DNA of 64,000 nt from Streptosporangium roseum DSM 43021 (GCF_000024865.1 NC_013595.1:4960001-5024000); one strand, 5' to 3'; shown: positions 24,908-34,379, counted from the first letter of the stretch. Notes: generated by a model not told the origin, from the letters alone. Translations and numbers: made by a program.

Positions 24908-25990
24908 TCAGGAGGTCCACTCGCCGGTCATCTCGACGTAGTTCTCGCCACGGACCTTCTTGCCGTTGTACTTACCGGTGAAAGCCGCTGTGGCCTCCAG
25001 GTAGCCGCTCCCGTCGGGAGTCTGGATCTCCTGGTCCGGATTTCCGGTGACCCGCACGTCGAGTTCGGAGTGCAGGGCGGGAATACGGATGCGCCAACGA
25101 GTGGGATACCTCTGGCCGGTGGCCGGACTGGTCCACTGCCGGGAGGCGCCCTGCGCGAGCGGCTCGACGTCGACCACGTCGTAGGAGCCGTCCGGGTGCA
25201 GGACTGTCGCCCAGCTGTCCTTGGATTCGGCGCCGATCGTGTCCCAGATGGCGACCTTGTCGCCATTGGGCATGCTGAGGTTCATCCACGTCCACCGGGT
25301 CAGCGACGTCGGCATCTCACCCCATTGCCTGTCCAGCCAGGAGGTGCCCCTGACCTTGTGCTTCTTGCCGTCGACGACGAGCGTTCCGGACGTCTGCATC
25401 TCCGGGAGTGCGAACTCGTAGTTCGGCACGCCGTCGGCCAGGTGGAAAACGCCGGTCGACGCGTAGTTCATGGCGGGGCCGGTGGGGGCCAGCTGGACAT
25501 CGAGAGATCCCCAAGGCGTCTCGACCTGCACCGACTGGCGGACGGTGTCACCCGTCCAGCTCAGTCCCGGTGCCTTGATGTCGAGCTTGCCCTCGCTCCA
25601 CCGATAGTCCTCCGGTTTGACCATCGCGTCGTAGTCCTTGTACCACCCGGTGGTCTTGTTGATCACCGAGAATGTCCAGCGGTACGCGGCCTCGGCCCTG
25701 CTCGGGAGGATGCGCGTGTGGACCTGAAGGCCGAACTCCTGACCGTTGGCCTTCACCGAGCTGATGAAGTAGATCGAGTCGAACCAGGTCGGCTTGGGCC
25801 CGGGCGCGTGCCGTCCCAGATCGGCCGCGGGATCGACCAGGGCCGGGATCCCCGAGGTGGCGGAGCGGGCGGTCGGTGTCGCGGGCGGGGCGGCCGCCTG
25901 GGCCGCAGAGCCGGCGAACGTACCGAACGCCAAAACCGCTGCCGCGGTGACCAGTGCTGCCGCTCGGCGCTTGGTCCGGATTGCGGGCAT
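24908..25990 (-). CDS. Secreted AttH/CrtC-like (lipocalin-fold) protein
   Basis: 360 aa. A signal peptide (residues 1-32: basic start, hydrophobic core, 'AGSAAQA' cleavage site) leads into a two-lobed beta protein of the AttH / carotenoid 1,2-hydratase-like superfamily. Characteristic stretches are 'WFDSIYFISSVKANGQEFGL', 'GTSWLDRQWGEM' (the WxDxQWG box) and 'WTWMNLSMPNGDKVAIW'. It is probably exported and binds or hydrates a lipid or terpenoid. AAGGAGG precedes the ATG. Two MarR-type sites overlap its promoter, so it is likely induced when the MarR repressor at 24403 is released. Confidence 0.82.
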   Translation of the reverse strand: MPAIRTKRRAAALVTAAAVLAFGTFAGSAAQAAAPPATPTARSATSGIPALVDPAADLGRHAPGPKPTWFDSIYFISSVKANGQEFGLQVHTRILPSRAEAAYRWTFSVINKTTGWYKDYDAMVKPEDYRWSEGKLDIKAPGLSWTGDTVRQSVQVETPWGSLDVQLAPTGPAMNYASTGVFHLADGVPNYEFALPEMQTSGTLVVDGKKHKVRGTSWLDRQWGEMPTSLTRWTWMNLSMPNGDKVAIWDTIGAESKDSWATVLHPDGSYDVVDVEPLAQGASRQWTSPATGQRYPTRWRIRIPALHSELDVRVTGNPDQEIQTPDGSGYLEATAAFTGKYNGKKVRGENYVEMTGEWTS

Positions 25991-26104
25991 GAGGATTCCT
26001 CCTTGCGTCAGGGGGGATGAGACCGTGGCTCACCCAGCGGCGCCGACGGGCAAAGCCGCGGATGATCACGATCACCACGGAGTCGCTCCTGGCCGGGCCG
26101 TTGG

Positions 26105-26153
26105 TTTGTAATGCCAACAACTTCATATTGGTTGGTATTCCAAACAATGTCAA
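26105..26153 (-). promoter_or_regulatory. MarR-controlled promoter of the AttH-like gene
   Basis: Read on the minus strand, TTGACA (26153-26148) and CAATAT (26130-26125) are separated by 17 bases, a near-consensus promoter. One MarR-like site (TTGGTATTCCAAA, 26132-26144) lies in the spacer and a better one (TTTGTA-A-TGCCAA, 26105-26117) just downstream of the -10. The rest of the 376-base gap (25991-26366) holds no gene that I recognise. Confidence 0.7.
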
Positions 26154-26366
26154 GCGCTCCGAGGGCCACGCGCCCGGCGCGGTGCGGGCGGCTCGCTTCA
26201 CTCACGCGGTGACCAGGCGGCCGGGAGGGCGATGCCGCAGAGGCCGGCACGGTCAGGGCGTTGGGGTCGTACGGCATGGCCTGTGCAAGAGGATGTCCAT
26301 GGACAACTACGCCCGTGGCCGTAGCCCTCCTTCCGGCAGGACCCCGTTCCGCGGCAAGGCGCTTGC

Positions 26367-26993
26367 TCACGCCTTGATCTGGGTGAGCGCGCTCCAGCCG
26401 TGTTCCAGGAGGTCGAAGGCCCGGGTGATGGCCTTGCGGGGGTTGTCGTGGGGGTAGGCCGCGCGGGGGGCTTCGAGGGCGAAGTGGGCCAGGGCGGCGC
26501 AGACGGGGTCGCCCGCGGCGAGGCCGCTCTCCTCGGCGATGGCCTGAGCGAGTGCGGCGGTGTGGCGCAGCCACATGTTCTGGGCATAGTCGCGCAGCGC
26601 GGGAGTGCCGGCCACCAGGTTGGTGAAGGCGGTGAAGCCGGCGTCGCTGCCGGTGTCGGCCAGCCGGGTGGTCAGGGCGTGTTCGCGCAGCGCGGCGGGG
26701 ATGGACTGGCCCTTGGGCCGCTCCCGGACGGCGGCGAGCAGGCGGGTCTCCTGGTCGGAGTCCTCGTCGAAGACGAGGGCTTCCTTGACCGGGAAGTGCT
26801 TGAACAGCGTGGTGGTGGACACGTCGGCGGCGTCCGCGATCTCGCGAATGCCGACCTCGTCGTATCCGCGCTCCAGGAACAGGTGCAGCGCGGCGTCGGC
26901 GATGGCCTGGCGGGTGGCGGCCTTCTTGCGCTCGCGGCGCCCCACCGGCGTGGGAGAGGGGCCTGCCGCAGTGTCGGTCGTGGTGCTGGGCAT
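26367..26993 (-). CDS. TetR-family regulator
   Basis: 208 aa. The helix-turn-helix is 'EVGIREIADAADVSTTTLFKHF' (about 43-64), after the usual 'ATRQAIADAALHLFLERGYD'. The C-terminal ligand domain ends with a helix containing 'RAFDLLEHGW'. It is divergent from the TetX-like monooxygenase gene, the standard layout of a repressor and its target. GGGAGG precedes the ATG. Confidence 0.92.
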   Translation of the reverse strand: MPSTTTDTAAGPSPTPVGRRERKKAATRQAIADAALHLFLERGYDEVGIREIADAADVSTTTLFKHFPVKEALVFDEDSDQETRLLAAVRERPKGQSIPAALREHALTTRLADTGSDAGFTAFTNLVAGTPALRDYAQNMWLRHTAALAQAIAEESGLAAGDPVCAALAHFALEAPRAAYPHDNPRKAITRAFDLLEHGWSALTQIKA

Positions 26994-27011
26994 ACCGGCA
27001 CCCTACCTCCC

Positions 27012-27025
27012 AAGTTGACCGACTT
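27012..27025. promoter_or_regulatory. Candidate TetR operator
   Basis: AAGTTGACCGACTT is an imperfect palindrome, and a further AAGTTG half-site follows at 27029. It lies about 20 bases before the TetR start in the 200-bp divergent region shared with the monooxygenase gene. Confidence 0.4.
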
Positions 27026-27197
27026 CAAAAGTTGTGTTGTTGCACTTATTGAGTTGGTGTGTTTTTCTGGAGCGGCGGTTCCGAGGCATCGCCCGGCCGC
27101 CCTTTCTTCTCGGCGAGGCCCCGCCACCCCCCTGACCCGGGCACCCCTTCAGCACGGCAGTCACGGCACTGCCGCATGGAACGAACGGAGCACCACC

Positions 27198-28331
27198 ATG
27201 AACACCACTCCGACACCCCGCATCGCCATCATCGGGGCCGGTCCCGGCGGCCTGATCTGCGCTCGCATCCTCCAGCAGCACGGCATCACCGCCGCCGTCT
27301 ACGACCGCGACGCCGGCCCCGCCGCCCGCGACCAGGGCGGCACTCTCGACCTGCACGCCGACAACGGCCAGATCGCTCTGCGCGAAGCCGGCCTCCTGGA
27401 GGAGTTCTTCCGACTGGCCCGGCCCGAGGGCCAGGAGATGCGCCAGATGGACCCGGCCGGCACGATCCTCTTCCACCACGTCCCCGAGCAGGGCGAGCGG
27501 TTCAAACCGGAAATCGACCGCGGCAGGCTGCGCGACCTGCTGCTCGACTCGCTTCAGCCCGGCACCGTGCGCTGGGGCCATGCCCTGCAGACCGTCAGCG
27601 GCCCCGCCGAAGGCCCCCGGCAGCTGCACTTCACGGGCGGCACCACCATCGAAGCCGACCTCGTCGTCGGCGCCGACGGCGCCTGGTCCAAGGTCCGCCG
27701 CGCCCTCTCCCAGGCCACCCCCCGCTACAGCGGCGTAAGCTTCCTGGAAGCCTGGTTCCACGATGTCGCGACCCGGCACCCCGACATCGCCGAGCTCGTC
27801 GGCCAGGGCGGCGCCGCCGCAGCCGACGGCGACCGCGGCCTGTTCGCCCAGCGCAACAGCGGCGACCACATCCGCGTCTACATCATCCAGCGCGTCCCGG
27901 CCGACTGGATCACCGCCGGCGGTCTCACCCCCCAGGCCACCGACGGCATCCGCGCCCTCCTCCTGGAGCGCTACCGCGACTGGTCGCCCCGCCTGCGCCG
28001 GCTGATCAGCGACAACGACGGCCCCTACGTCGACCGCCCGATCTTCGCCCTGCCCGTCCCGCACGCCTGGGAGCACAACCCCACGGTGACCCTGCTCGGC
28101 GACGCCGCCCACCTCATGCCCCCGCTCGGCGTCGGCGTCAACCTCGCCATGCTGGACGCATGCGAACTCGCCCTCGCCATCGCCTGCCACGACACCATCG
28201 ACGAAGCCATCCACGCCTACGAGGAGACCATGCTTCCCCGCTCCACGGAGATGGCCCAGCTCCTCGACGGCGCCGCCGGCGAGCTGCTGTCCACCGAGCT
28301 GCCCGACTTCGCCACCGCCGGCAACCACTGA
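27198..28331 (+). CDS. FAD-dependent monooxygenase, TetX-like
   Basis: 377 aa. The FAD site 'IAIIGAGPGGLICARILQQH' is at residues 9-28, 'GGTLDLHADNGQIALREAGL' follows the TetX substrate-domain pattern, 'VVGADGAWSKVR' (about 158-169) is the DG motif and 'VTLLGDAAHLMPPLGVGVN' (about 295-313) the GD motif. Relatives hydroxylate aromatic or tetracycline-type compounds; I do not infer a resistance function from sequence alone. It is divergent from a TetR gene that probably represses it. A decayed relative lies at 19085-19262. Confidence 0.88.
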   Translation: MNTTPTPRIAIIGAGPGGLICARILQQHGITAAVYDRDAGPAARDQGGTLDLHADNGQIALREAGLLEEFFRLARPEGQEMRQMDPAGTILFHHVPEQGERFKPEIDRGRLRDLLLDSLQPGTVRWGHALQTVSGPAEGPRQLHFTGGTTIEADLVVGADGAWSKVRRALSQATPRYSGVSFLEAWFHDVATRHPDIAELVGQGGAAAADGDRGLFAQRNSGDHIRVYIIQRVPADWITAGGLTPQATDGIRALLLERYRDWSPRLRRLISDNDGPYVDRPIFALPVPHAWEHNPTVTLLGDAAHLMPPLGVGVNLAMLDACELALAIACHDTIDEAIHAYEETMLPRSTEMAQLLDGAAGELLSTELPDFATAGNH

Positions 28332-28567
28332 CCGTCCCTCACAGTCAGTCGGATGGCCGGCCCGCTCCACCGCAAGCCCTCCCGGCGAACCGGGCAAGCA
28401 GCAAATGAATCACCGCGGCCTTGATCGCGGCCTCGGACGTCGGGGGCAGCCGTTCGTATGCACTGCCCCGTCACGACCGCAGGTCTGTGACCGGTCACGT
28501 GGTGGCGCTATAGGCGACGTGACCGGCAGGGCCCGGCACCAGGTGCGATCTGCGCCGGCAGGGGAAG

Positions 28568-28602
28568 GGCAAGGCGGCCCGGAAGCCCCGGTCCGCCTTG
28601 CC
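28568..28602. terminator. Hairpin terminator of the beta-helix gene
   Basis: GGCAAGGCGG and CCGCCTTGCC form a perfect ten-base stem with a 15-base loop, six bases past the stop codon of the minus-strand beta-helix gene. Confidence 0.8.
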
Positions 28603-28608
28603 GGAAAC

Positions 28609-31600
28609 CTAGGCGGCCTGCCGTACGCTCACCCGGGTGTGGGCCACAGTGGCGTTGCCCGCCCGGTCCACCACCCGGTACGTGATCCTGTAGACCCGGG
28701 CCGACCCGCCATCCCGCTCCGCACGCAGCGCGAAGGAGATGTCGGCCGTGCCGTACGAGGCATCGCGGACGTCGTCCTCCGCCCCGGCCGACGAGCTGGT
28801 GATCGAGACCAGGGTGACCGTGACGGGACCGGCGTCGGCCGCCTTCAGCGAGATCTCCACCGGCACCAGCCTGTGGTTCGGCGGCCACAACCGGTCGGGG
28901 CTGGGGGTGACGGTCAGCGTGGGAGCCGTCGTGTCGATCCTGACGGCGACCGACCGGGACTCCTCGACGTTGCCGGCCCGGTCGACGCTGCGGAAGGTCA
29001 GTACGCTCTCCCCCTCACGGTCCACGCGCACGGGACCGGTGTAGGCCCGCCAGGAGCCGTCGCCGAGGTGGTATTCGGTCCGCTCCACGCCGGTGCCCGC
29101 GTCGGAGGCGGTCAGTACCACCTGCACGGGCTGGGAGGTCCAGCCTGAGGGCACCCCGGACGCGGTGGTCACCGGCGCCTCGCCGTCGCCCCCGGGAACA
29201 GTGTGGATCTTGAATCCGTCGACGATGAAGTAGGAGCCGTCCTTTTTCACTCCCTTGAGCGTGTGCGGCCCCGGTGCCAGGCCGGTCCTGGTGTAGACGA
29301 CCTTCTGGTACTCGCGGGTCGGGCTGTGGTTGTCGATGGTGGTGTCGAGCTTGCCGTCCAGGTAGAGGTCGACCTTGCCCTCGTCGGAGTTGACCTGGGC
29401 GATGTATTCGACGCCGGTGCCGTGGAAGGCCAGTTCGAAGGCGTCCCCGTCGGTCTGGGTGGCGTGCAGGTCGTCGAGGGTGGATCGGGCGCCGCCACGC
29501 TGGTCGTTCTTCCAGTCCCAGCCGGTGCCGGTGTAGGTGACGCCGGAGACGTTGTCGATCGTCTCCACGCCGGCGGCCTTGGTCAGGCTCAAGTCCGTCA
29601 GCGCCTGGTTGCGCCAGACCTTCAGCGCCGTCGGCCGTCCGGCTGGGGTGCGGTTGTAGACCTTCCAGAAGCTGTTCCGGTCGCTCACCTTGACGTCGGC
29701 GATCTCCCTGATGACGTCGCCGGTGCGCAGCCCCTGCCGCCAGGCATGGGAGTCGGCGGGCACGGCGGCGAAGAACAGGCCGTCGTAGTCGGTGAGCCCG
29801 ACGGAGGACTTCACCTCGTCGCTGTGGATCTCGGTGACCGTCGCGCCCATGAGCGGCTCGGCCAGGTTGCCGATCGTCATGCCGGTGTCCGGCCTGCGCC
29901 AGGTGAGCGGCGGCGGCGTGGGCGAGCCCGGCTTGCCGAATCCGGTCATCGCGAAGGGCTTGAAGCCCAGCGCCAGAGCCGGGGAGCCGGCCTTGAGCGA
30001 GTAGTCGAGCTTGGCCGGATCGGCGTAGGGGCTCTGCCCCTCGAACAGGGGGTCGCCGACGACCGAGCGGGTGTCGAGGCCGCGGGCGCGCCAGGCGTCG
30101 GTGATGTCGGCGACGGGCTTGCCGTTGTCCCAGAAGAGGTTGTCGTCGTAGACGGTCTTGGAGGTGGACGGATCGCTCTGGATGAAGTCGTAGGGGTCGT
30201 CGGTGACGAAGATGTTCTTCTCGATGACGTCGCCGTTGTCGGCGTAGGAGACGTGGAAGTGCCCGCCGCCGTTGACGAAGACGTTGCCGCTCACCGTGCG
30301 GAAGAAGCCTTCGCGCAGCTTCACCCCACCGTTGAGCAGCAGGTTTCCGGTGACCTCATAGTTGGATGAGCCGTCGTCGAGGTCGACGTCCCAGTGGGAG
30401 GAGTGCCAGATCCGGTTGTGCCGGATCTTCGTGGTCTCCATCGCGTCAAGCTTGGCGTAACTCTTCTTCACGGCGTCATCTGCGGTCAGGGGCCAGAAGC
30501 GGTCGCGGCCCCAGGAGTTGATCGGCCCGTGGTCGGAGGTCTCCTTGACGCAGTCGAAGATGTCGTTGTCTTCGATGACGTGCCCGCCCCAGGTGCCGTC
30601 GTTGATGTCGATGCAGGCGCGCGGCCCGTCGTGCACGGTGTTGCCGGAGACCGTGACCCGGCGGCTCATCGAGATCTGCACGCCGGAGGTCTGCTTTTCG
30701 AAGCGCCCGTTGCGGGTCAGGTAGTTGCCGGTGATCGTGATGTCACGCGGGTAGTCCTCGGTCTTCGGGCCCGGCGTGGTGTCGGTGATGGTGCGCTGCA
30801 TGGCGTCCCAGGTGGAGCGCTCTCGGACGGCGTCGTGGGAGCCGATGACCGCGATGTCGCTCGCCCCGGAGTCGCGGAAGTCGCCGCCGGAGACGACGTT
30901 GCCCTCGGCGTATCCGTCCATGAAGACGGCGTTGCCGCCGACCTGGTCGAAGCGGGCGTCACGGACGGTGATCCCTCTGGTGTTCTTGAGGTAGACCGCA
31001 CCCGCGCGGGCGATGGCCCAGTCACCCAGCTGCAGTTTTTCGTACGGCCGGCTGAACAGCGTCCGGTGCGTCTGGGTGAAGGTGAACCCGGCGAAGGTGA
31101 GGTCGTGCACCGGCGAGGCGGGTGAATCGCCCACGATGCGGATGAGCTCCTCCCGCTCGGCCGTCTCGACGCGGACCGCCGCGGGGTCGACGCCGGCGGG
31201 AGGCTGGAGGTACAGCCTGCCCGCGGCCTTGTCGTGGAACCACTCCCCCGGCGCGTCCAGCTCCTCCAGGACGTTCTCGACCATGCGCTTGTGCGGGTGC
31301 AGCCCGCTGCCCCGGTTGTTGTCGCCCACCCACTGCAGCGTCGGGTCGCCGTTGCCGTCGACACCTGTCACCTTGAAGGAGTTGCCGCCCCATTCGCCCT
31401 GGTGCAGCCCGCGTACCAGGGCGGTCGTGGGGTTCTTCCAGCGGGCCACCCGCGACGGGGAGATCGCGTCGGCGGCGTACCCGTTGAGCACCGCGACCTT
31501 GGGATCGAAGTTCGGGTACCTGGCCAGGACCTGCCGCTTGCCGTCCAGGAAGAGTTCGTCGAAGTCGAGGTCCTTGCCGATGTCGGCGACCAGGGTGGCG

Positions 31601-31974
31601 CCCTGGTAGGTGGTCCAGGCGGGGGTGAGCCTGCGCCCGCCGCTGAGCACGACCGGCTCGCCCGCGGCCGCCTCGTAGGTGGCACCGGAGTCGGCGGGGG
31701 TGAAGGTGAGGGGCTCGGAGAGGTAGTAGACGCCGCCCCGCACCCGTACCCGCAGCGGGCCGGTCGCGGTGGGCAGGGCCTCGCGTACGGCGCGCTGGGC
31801 GCGCGTGATCGTCCTGAACGGTGCGACCTCGGTGCCCGCGGCGTCGTCGTCGCCCTGTGTGGCCACGTGGAAGACGGTGTCGGCCGCCAGGGCCTCGGTG
31901 GGGGGGAGGGCGGTCAGCCCGCTCGCGGCGACGCATGCCGCGAGGAGCAGCCGCCAGGGCTTGCCGTGACGCAT
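28609..31974 (-). CDS. Secreted right-handed beta-helix protein with PDZ and C-terminal Ig-like domains
   Basis: 1,121 aa. After a signal peptide (cleavage near 'TEALA|ADT'), a large parallel beta-helix (about residues 30-680) shows repeated short strands such as 'ITVRDARFDQVGGNAVFMDG' and 'VTVSGNTVHDGPRACIDIND', as in pectate-lyase-fold glycosidases and GH110-like galactosidases. A PDZ-like segment ('VPADSHAWRQGLRTGDVIRE', about 735-800), a jelly-roll carbohydrate-binding-like domain (about 815-935) and OmpL47-like beta domains ('ASDAGTGVERTEYHLGDGSW') follow. It is divergent from a GH29 fucosidase, so it likely attacks a fucosylated glycan outside the cell. The exact enzyme family is uncertain. 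I chose the ATG at 31974 because ACAGGAGA precedes it. Confidence 0.78.
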   Translation of the reverse strand: MRHGKPWRLLLAACVAASGLTALPPTEALAADTVFHVATQGDDDAAGTEVAPFRTITRAQRAVREALPTATGPLRVRVRGGVYYLSEPLTFTPADSGATYEAAAGEPVVLSGGRRLTPAWTTYQGATLVADIGKDLDFDELFLDGKRQVLARYPNFDPKVAVLNGYAADAISPSRVARWKNPTTALVRGLHQGEWGGNSFKVTGVDGNGDPTLQWVGDNNRGSGLHPHKRMVENVLEELDAPGEWFHDKAAGRLYLQPPAGVDPAAVRVETAEREELIRIVGDSPASPVHDLTFAGFTFTQTHRTLFSRPYEKLQLGDWAIARAGAVYLKNTRGITVRDARFDQVGGNAVFMDGYAEGNVVSGGDFRDSGASDIAVIGSHDAVRERSTWDAMQRTITDTTPGPKTEDYPRDITITGNYLTRNGRFEKQTSGVQISMSRRVTVSGNTVHDGPRACIDINDGTWGGHVIEDNDIFDCVKETSDHGPINSWGRDRFWPLTADDAVKKSYAKLDAMETTKIRHNRIWHSSHWDVDLDDGSSNYEVTGNLLLNGGVKLREGFFRTVSGNVFVNGGGHFHVSYADNGDVIEKNIFVTDDPYDFIQSDPSTSKTVYDDNLFWDNGKPVADITDAWRARGLDTRSVVGDPLFEGQSPYADPAKLDYSLKAGSPALALGFKPFAMTGFGKPGSPTPPPLTWRRPDTGMTIGNLAEPLMGATVTEIHSDEVKSSVGLTDYDGLFFAAVPADSHAWRQGLRTGDVIREIADVKVSDRNSFWKVYNRTPAGRPTALKVWRNQALTDLSLTKAAGVETIDNVSGVTYTGTGWDWKNDQRGGARSTLDDLHATQTDGDAFELAFHGTGVEYIAQVNSDEGKVDLYLDGKLDTTIDNHSPTREYQKVVYTRTGLAPGPHTLKGVKKDGSYFIVDGFKIHTVPGGDGEAPVTTASGVPSGWTSQPVQVVLTASDAGTGVERTEYHLGDGSWRAYTGPVRVDREGESVLTFRSVDRAGNVEESRSVAVRIDTTAPTLTVTPSPDRLWPPNHRLVPVEISLKAADAGPVTVTLVSITSSSAGAEDDVRDASYGTADISFALRAERDGGSARVYRITYRVVDRAGNATVAHTRVSVRQAA

Positions 31975-32082
31975 GGGGGGTCTCCTGTCGTGGATCACCC
32001 TCATTTTTGGCCCGGCCACCTTGTGAAGACAATAACACCAAGGTTACGTTTCATCCGATCAATCAACGTCTGGAGCCCCCCC
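31975..32082. promoter_or_regulatory. Divergent promoter region with palindrome
   Basis: This 108-bp region separates the beta-helix and fucosidase genes. An imperfect palindrome at 32019-32043 (arms CCTTGTG and CACCAAGG) sits centrally in the most AT-rich part, where a single regulator could control both genes. Confidence 0.5.
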
Positions 32083-34278
32083 ATGAGGCGAAAACTGCTC
32101 TTAGTTCCCGCTGTCGGCCTCCTTGTCATCGGATCTATCTTCGCCACGCAGCCTGTCGCGAGTGCCGACACGCCCCCTGTGTACGAGCCCACGGTGGAGT
32201 CGCTGAACAGCCATCCGGTGCCTCAGTGGTTCAACGACGACAAGTTCGGCATCTTCATCCACTGGGGCGCCTACTCGGTGCCCGCGTGGGGACCGCGCGG
32301 CAGCTACGCCGAGTGGTACGGGAACTACATGAACGCGGGCGGGAGTGCGACGAACGCCCACCACAAGGCCACCTACGGCCAGGACTTCAACTACGATGCC
32401 TTCCTGCAGCAGTGGAAGGCGGAGAAGTTCGACCCGGCCGACTGGGTCAAACTGTTCAAGGACGCCGGCGCCAAGTATTTCGTGCTGACCTCCAAGCACC
32501 ACGAGGGCATGGCCCTGTGGGACAGCAAGAGCAGCGGGCGTGACAGCGTCGACCTCGGACCCGGCCGTGACCTGGCCAAGGAGCTGTTCGACGCGGCCCG
32601 CAAGGACGAGGCCAAACTGAAGGCCGGGTTCTACTACTCGCTCTATGAGTGGTACAACCCCGCCTACACCGGACGGCCGGCGACCAATCCCTACACGGGA
32701 GCGGAAATTCCGTACACCGGAGCACCGGGCGGCGGTGACTACGTCAAGGACTACATGCTCCCGCAGATGCGCGAGCTCATCGACGGCTACGACCCCGACA
32801 TCATCTGGTGCGACGGCCAGTGGGAGAAGCCGGCCTCCTACTGGAACACCGCCGGGGTGATCGCCGACTACTACAACAAGGCGCTCAACAGCGGCAAGGA
32901 GGTCGCGGTCGCCAACCGGTGCAAGATCCAGAGCGGCAACCTCGACAGCCCCGAACTGGACTTCCAGACCCCTGAGTACACCGTCAAGCCGGACATCGAC
33001 CCGGTCAAATGGGAGTCCAGCCGCGGCATCGCGCACTCCTACGGCTACAACCAGAACGAGCCGGAGGAGGACCACCTGACCTCCGACCAGCTCGTGGACT
33101 CGCTCGTGGACATCGTCAGCAAGAACGGCAACCTGCTGCTCGACATCGGCCCGAAGGCCGACGGCACGATCCCCGAGATCCAGCGGCAGCGACTGCTGGA
33201 CATCGGTGCCTGGCTCAAGGCCAACGGCGAGGCGATCTACGGCACCACGTACTGGAATCGGGCCGAGGAGAAGGGCGGCCCCGACGACGTCCGCTACACG
33301 GCGAAGGACGCCACCCTGTACGCCACGGCGCTGAAGTGGCCGGGCGAGCAGCTTACGCTCGGCGCCGACCTGCCGGTGGACCACAGCACCCGCATCACCA
33401 TGCTCGGCTCCGGCGCGCGCCTGTCGTGGAGCCGTGACGAGCAGGGCCGCGTCGTGGTGAACACCCCGCAGGAGGCGGGGAAGCACGCCTACGTCTTCAA
33501 GATCGAGACGCCGGGCGTGCGCAGCCTGCTGCGCACCTCCTCCAGCCTGGCAAAGGAGATCGCCCCCGGTCGGACGATCAGCGGCGAGCTCACGGTCACC
33601 AACCCCGGCAAGAGGCACACCCCGGCCACCAAGCTCTCCCTCACCGTGCCCCAGGGCTGGACGGCCACGCTCGGGGCGCCTCGCGTGCGCCCGCTCGGTC
33701 CCGGTGAAAGCGTGAAGGTGCCGATCAGCGTGAGCGCCCCCGAGGGTGTGGCGCCGGCCCCCTACACGCTGGGCCTGTACCAGCGCACCGGGCGCATGGG
33801 GACGACCACCGCCCTGCCCCTGACGGTCAACCGCCCCAACCTCTCGCTCGGCAAGCCGGCCACGCAGAAGAGCACCGGCTACGACGCGCCGGCCTCCCGG
33901 GCCGTCGACGGCAACACCGGCGGCGACTGGAGCGCCGGATCGACGACGCACACCGCCGAGCCGGAGAAGCAGGCCTGGTGGCAGGTCGATCTCGGCGCCT
34001 CGGCCAGGCTGGACAGCGTGGACGTCTGGAACCGGCTCGACTGCTGCGCCGATCGGCTGAAGGACTTCTGGGTGATGGCCTCCGACCAGCCGTTCACCAC
34101 CGACGATCTGGACCAGGCCCGCACCGCGCCCGGTGTGACCGCCGTGCACGTCGGCGAGCAGGCCGGCTCGCCGAGCAAGGTCAAGCTGCCCGAGGGCACC
34201 AGGGGCAGGTACGTCAGGATCCAGCTCGCCTCGCCGTCCAACCCGCTGTCCCTGGCCGAGGTCCAGGTCAGAGGCTAG
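32083..34278 (+). CDS. Secreted GH29 alpha-L-fucosidase with NEW3 and F5/8C domains
   Basis: 731 aa. A signal peptide (residues 1-28, 'ATQPVASA') is followed by the GH29 barrel (about 35-390): 'FGIFIHWGAYSVPAWGPRGS', 'YFVLTSKHHEGMALWDSK' with the conserved His pair, and nucleophile D244 in 'IIWCDGQW'. A NEW3/NPCBM-associated beta domain (about 480-585) and an F5/8-type C (CBM32) domain (about 587-731, 'KPATQKSTGYDAPASRAVDG') target it to glycans. It releases terminal L-fucose from glycoconjugates. The start has TGGAG upstream. It is divergent from the beta-helix protein; no fucose uptake genes are nearby. Confidence 0.93.
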   Translation: MRRKLLLVPAVGLLVIGSIFATQPVASADTPPVYEPTVESLNSHPVPQWFNDDKFGIFIHWGAYSVPAWGPRGSYAEWYGNYMNAGGSATNAHHKATYGQDFNYDAFLQQWKAEKFDPADWVKLFKDAGAKYFVLTSKHHEGMALWDSKSSGRDSVDLGPGRDLAKELFDAARKDEAKLKAGFYYSLYEWYNPAYTGRPATNPYTGAEIPYTGAPGGGDYVKDYMLPQMRELIDGYDPDIIWCDGQWEKPASYWNTAGVIADYYNKALNSGKEVAVANRCKIQSGNLDSPELDFQTPEYTVKPDIDPVKWESSRGIAHSYGYNQNEPEEDHLTSDQLVDSLVDIVSKNGNLLLDIGPKADGTIPEIQRQRLLDIGAWLKANGEAIYGTTYWNRAEEKGGPDDVRYTAKDATLYATALKWPGEQLTLGADLPVDHSTRITMLGSGARLSWSRDEQGRVVVNTPQEAGKHAYVFKIETPGVRSLLRTSSSLAKEIAPGRTISGELTVTNPGKRHTPATKLSLTVPQGWTATLGAPRVRPLGPGESVKVPISVSAPEGVAPAPYTLGLYQRTGRMGTTTALPLTVNRPNLSLGKPATQKSTGYDAPASRAVDGNTGGDWSAGSTTHTAEPEKQAWWQVDLGASARLDSVDVWNRLDCCADRLKDFWVMASDQPFTTDDLDQARTAPGVTAVHVGEQAGSPSKVKLPEGTRGRYVRIQLASPSNPLSLAEVQVRG

Positions 34279-34323
34279 GCGTATTGACCAGGAGCGTTGT
34301 TGACGGCATGGCTTGATCCATGG

Positions 34324-34379
34324 CGAAGACCTCCGGTGCGGCGAAGGTGTCCGAGTCTTCACCTCGGCGGAGGTCTTCG
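34324..34379. terminator. Hairpin terminator of the fucosidase gene
   Basis: CGAAGACCTCCG (34324-34335) is perfectly complementary to 34368-34379. The stem starts 45 bases after the stop codon. The rest of the gap to 34548 shows no gene. Confidence 0.65.

Noticed and set aside
31022..32041. Several open frames longer than 300 codons opposite or inside the beta-helix, fucosidase, SARP, RecD2 and P450/PEP-mutase genes
   Set aside because: They lack family motifs, are full of Arg/Pro/Gly/Ala, and mirror the third-position GC bias of the real gene on the other strand.
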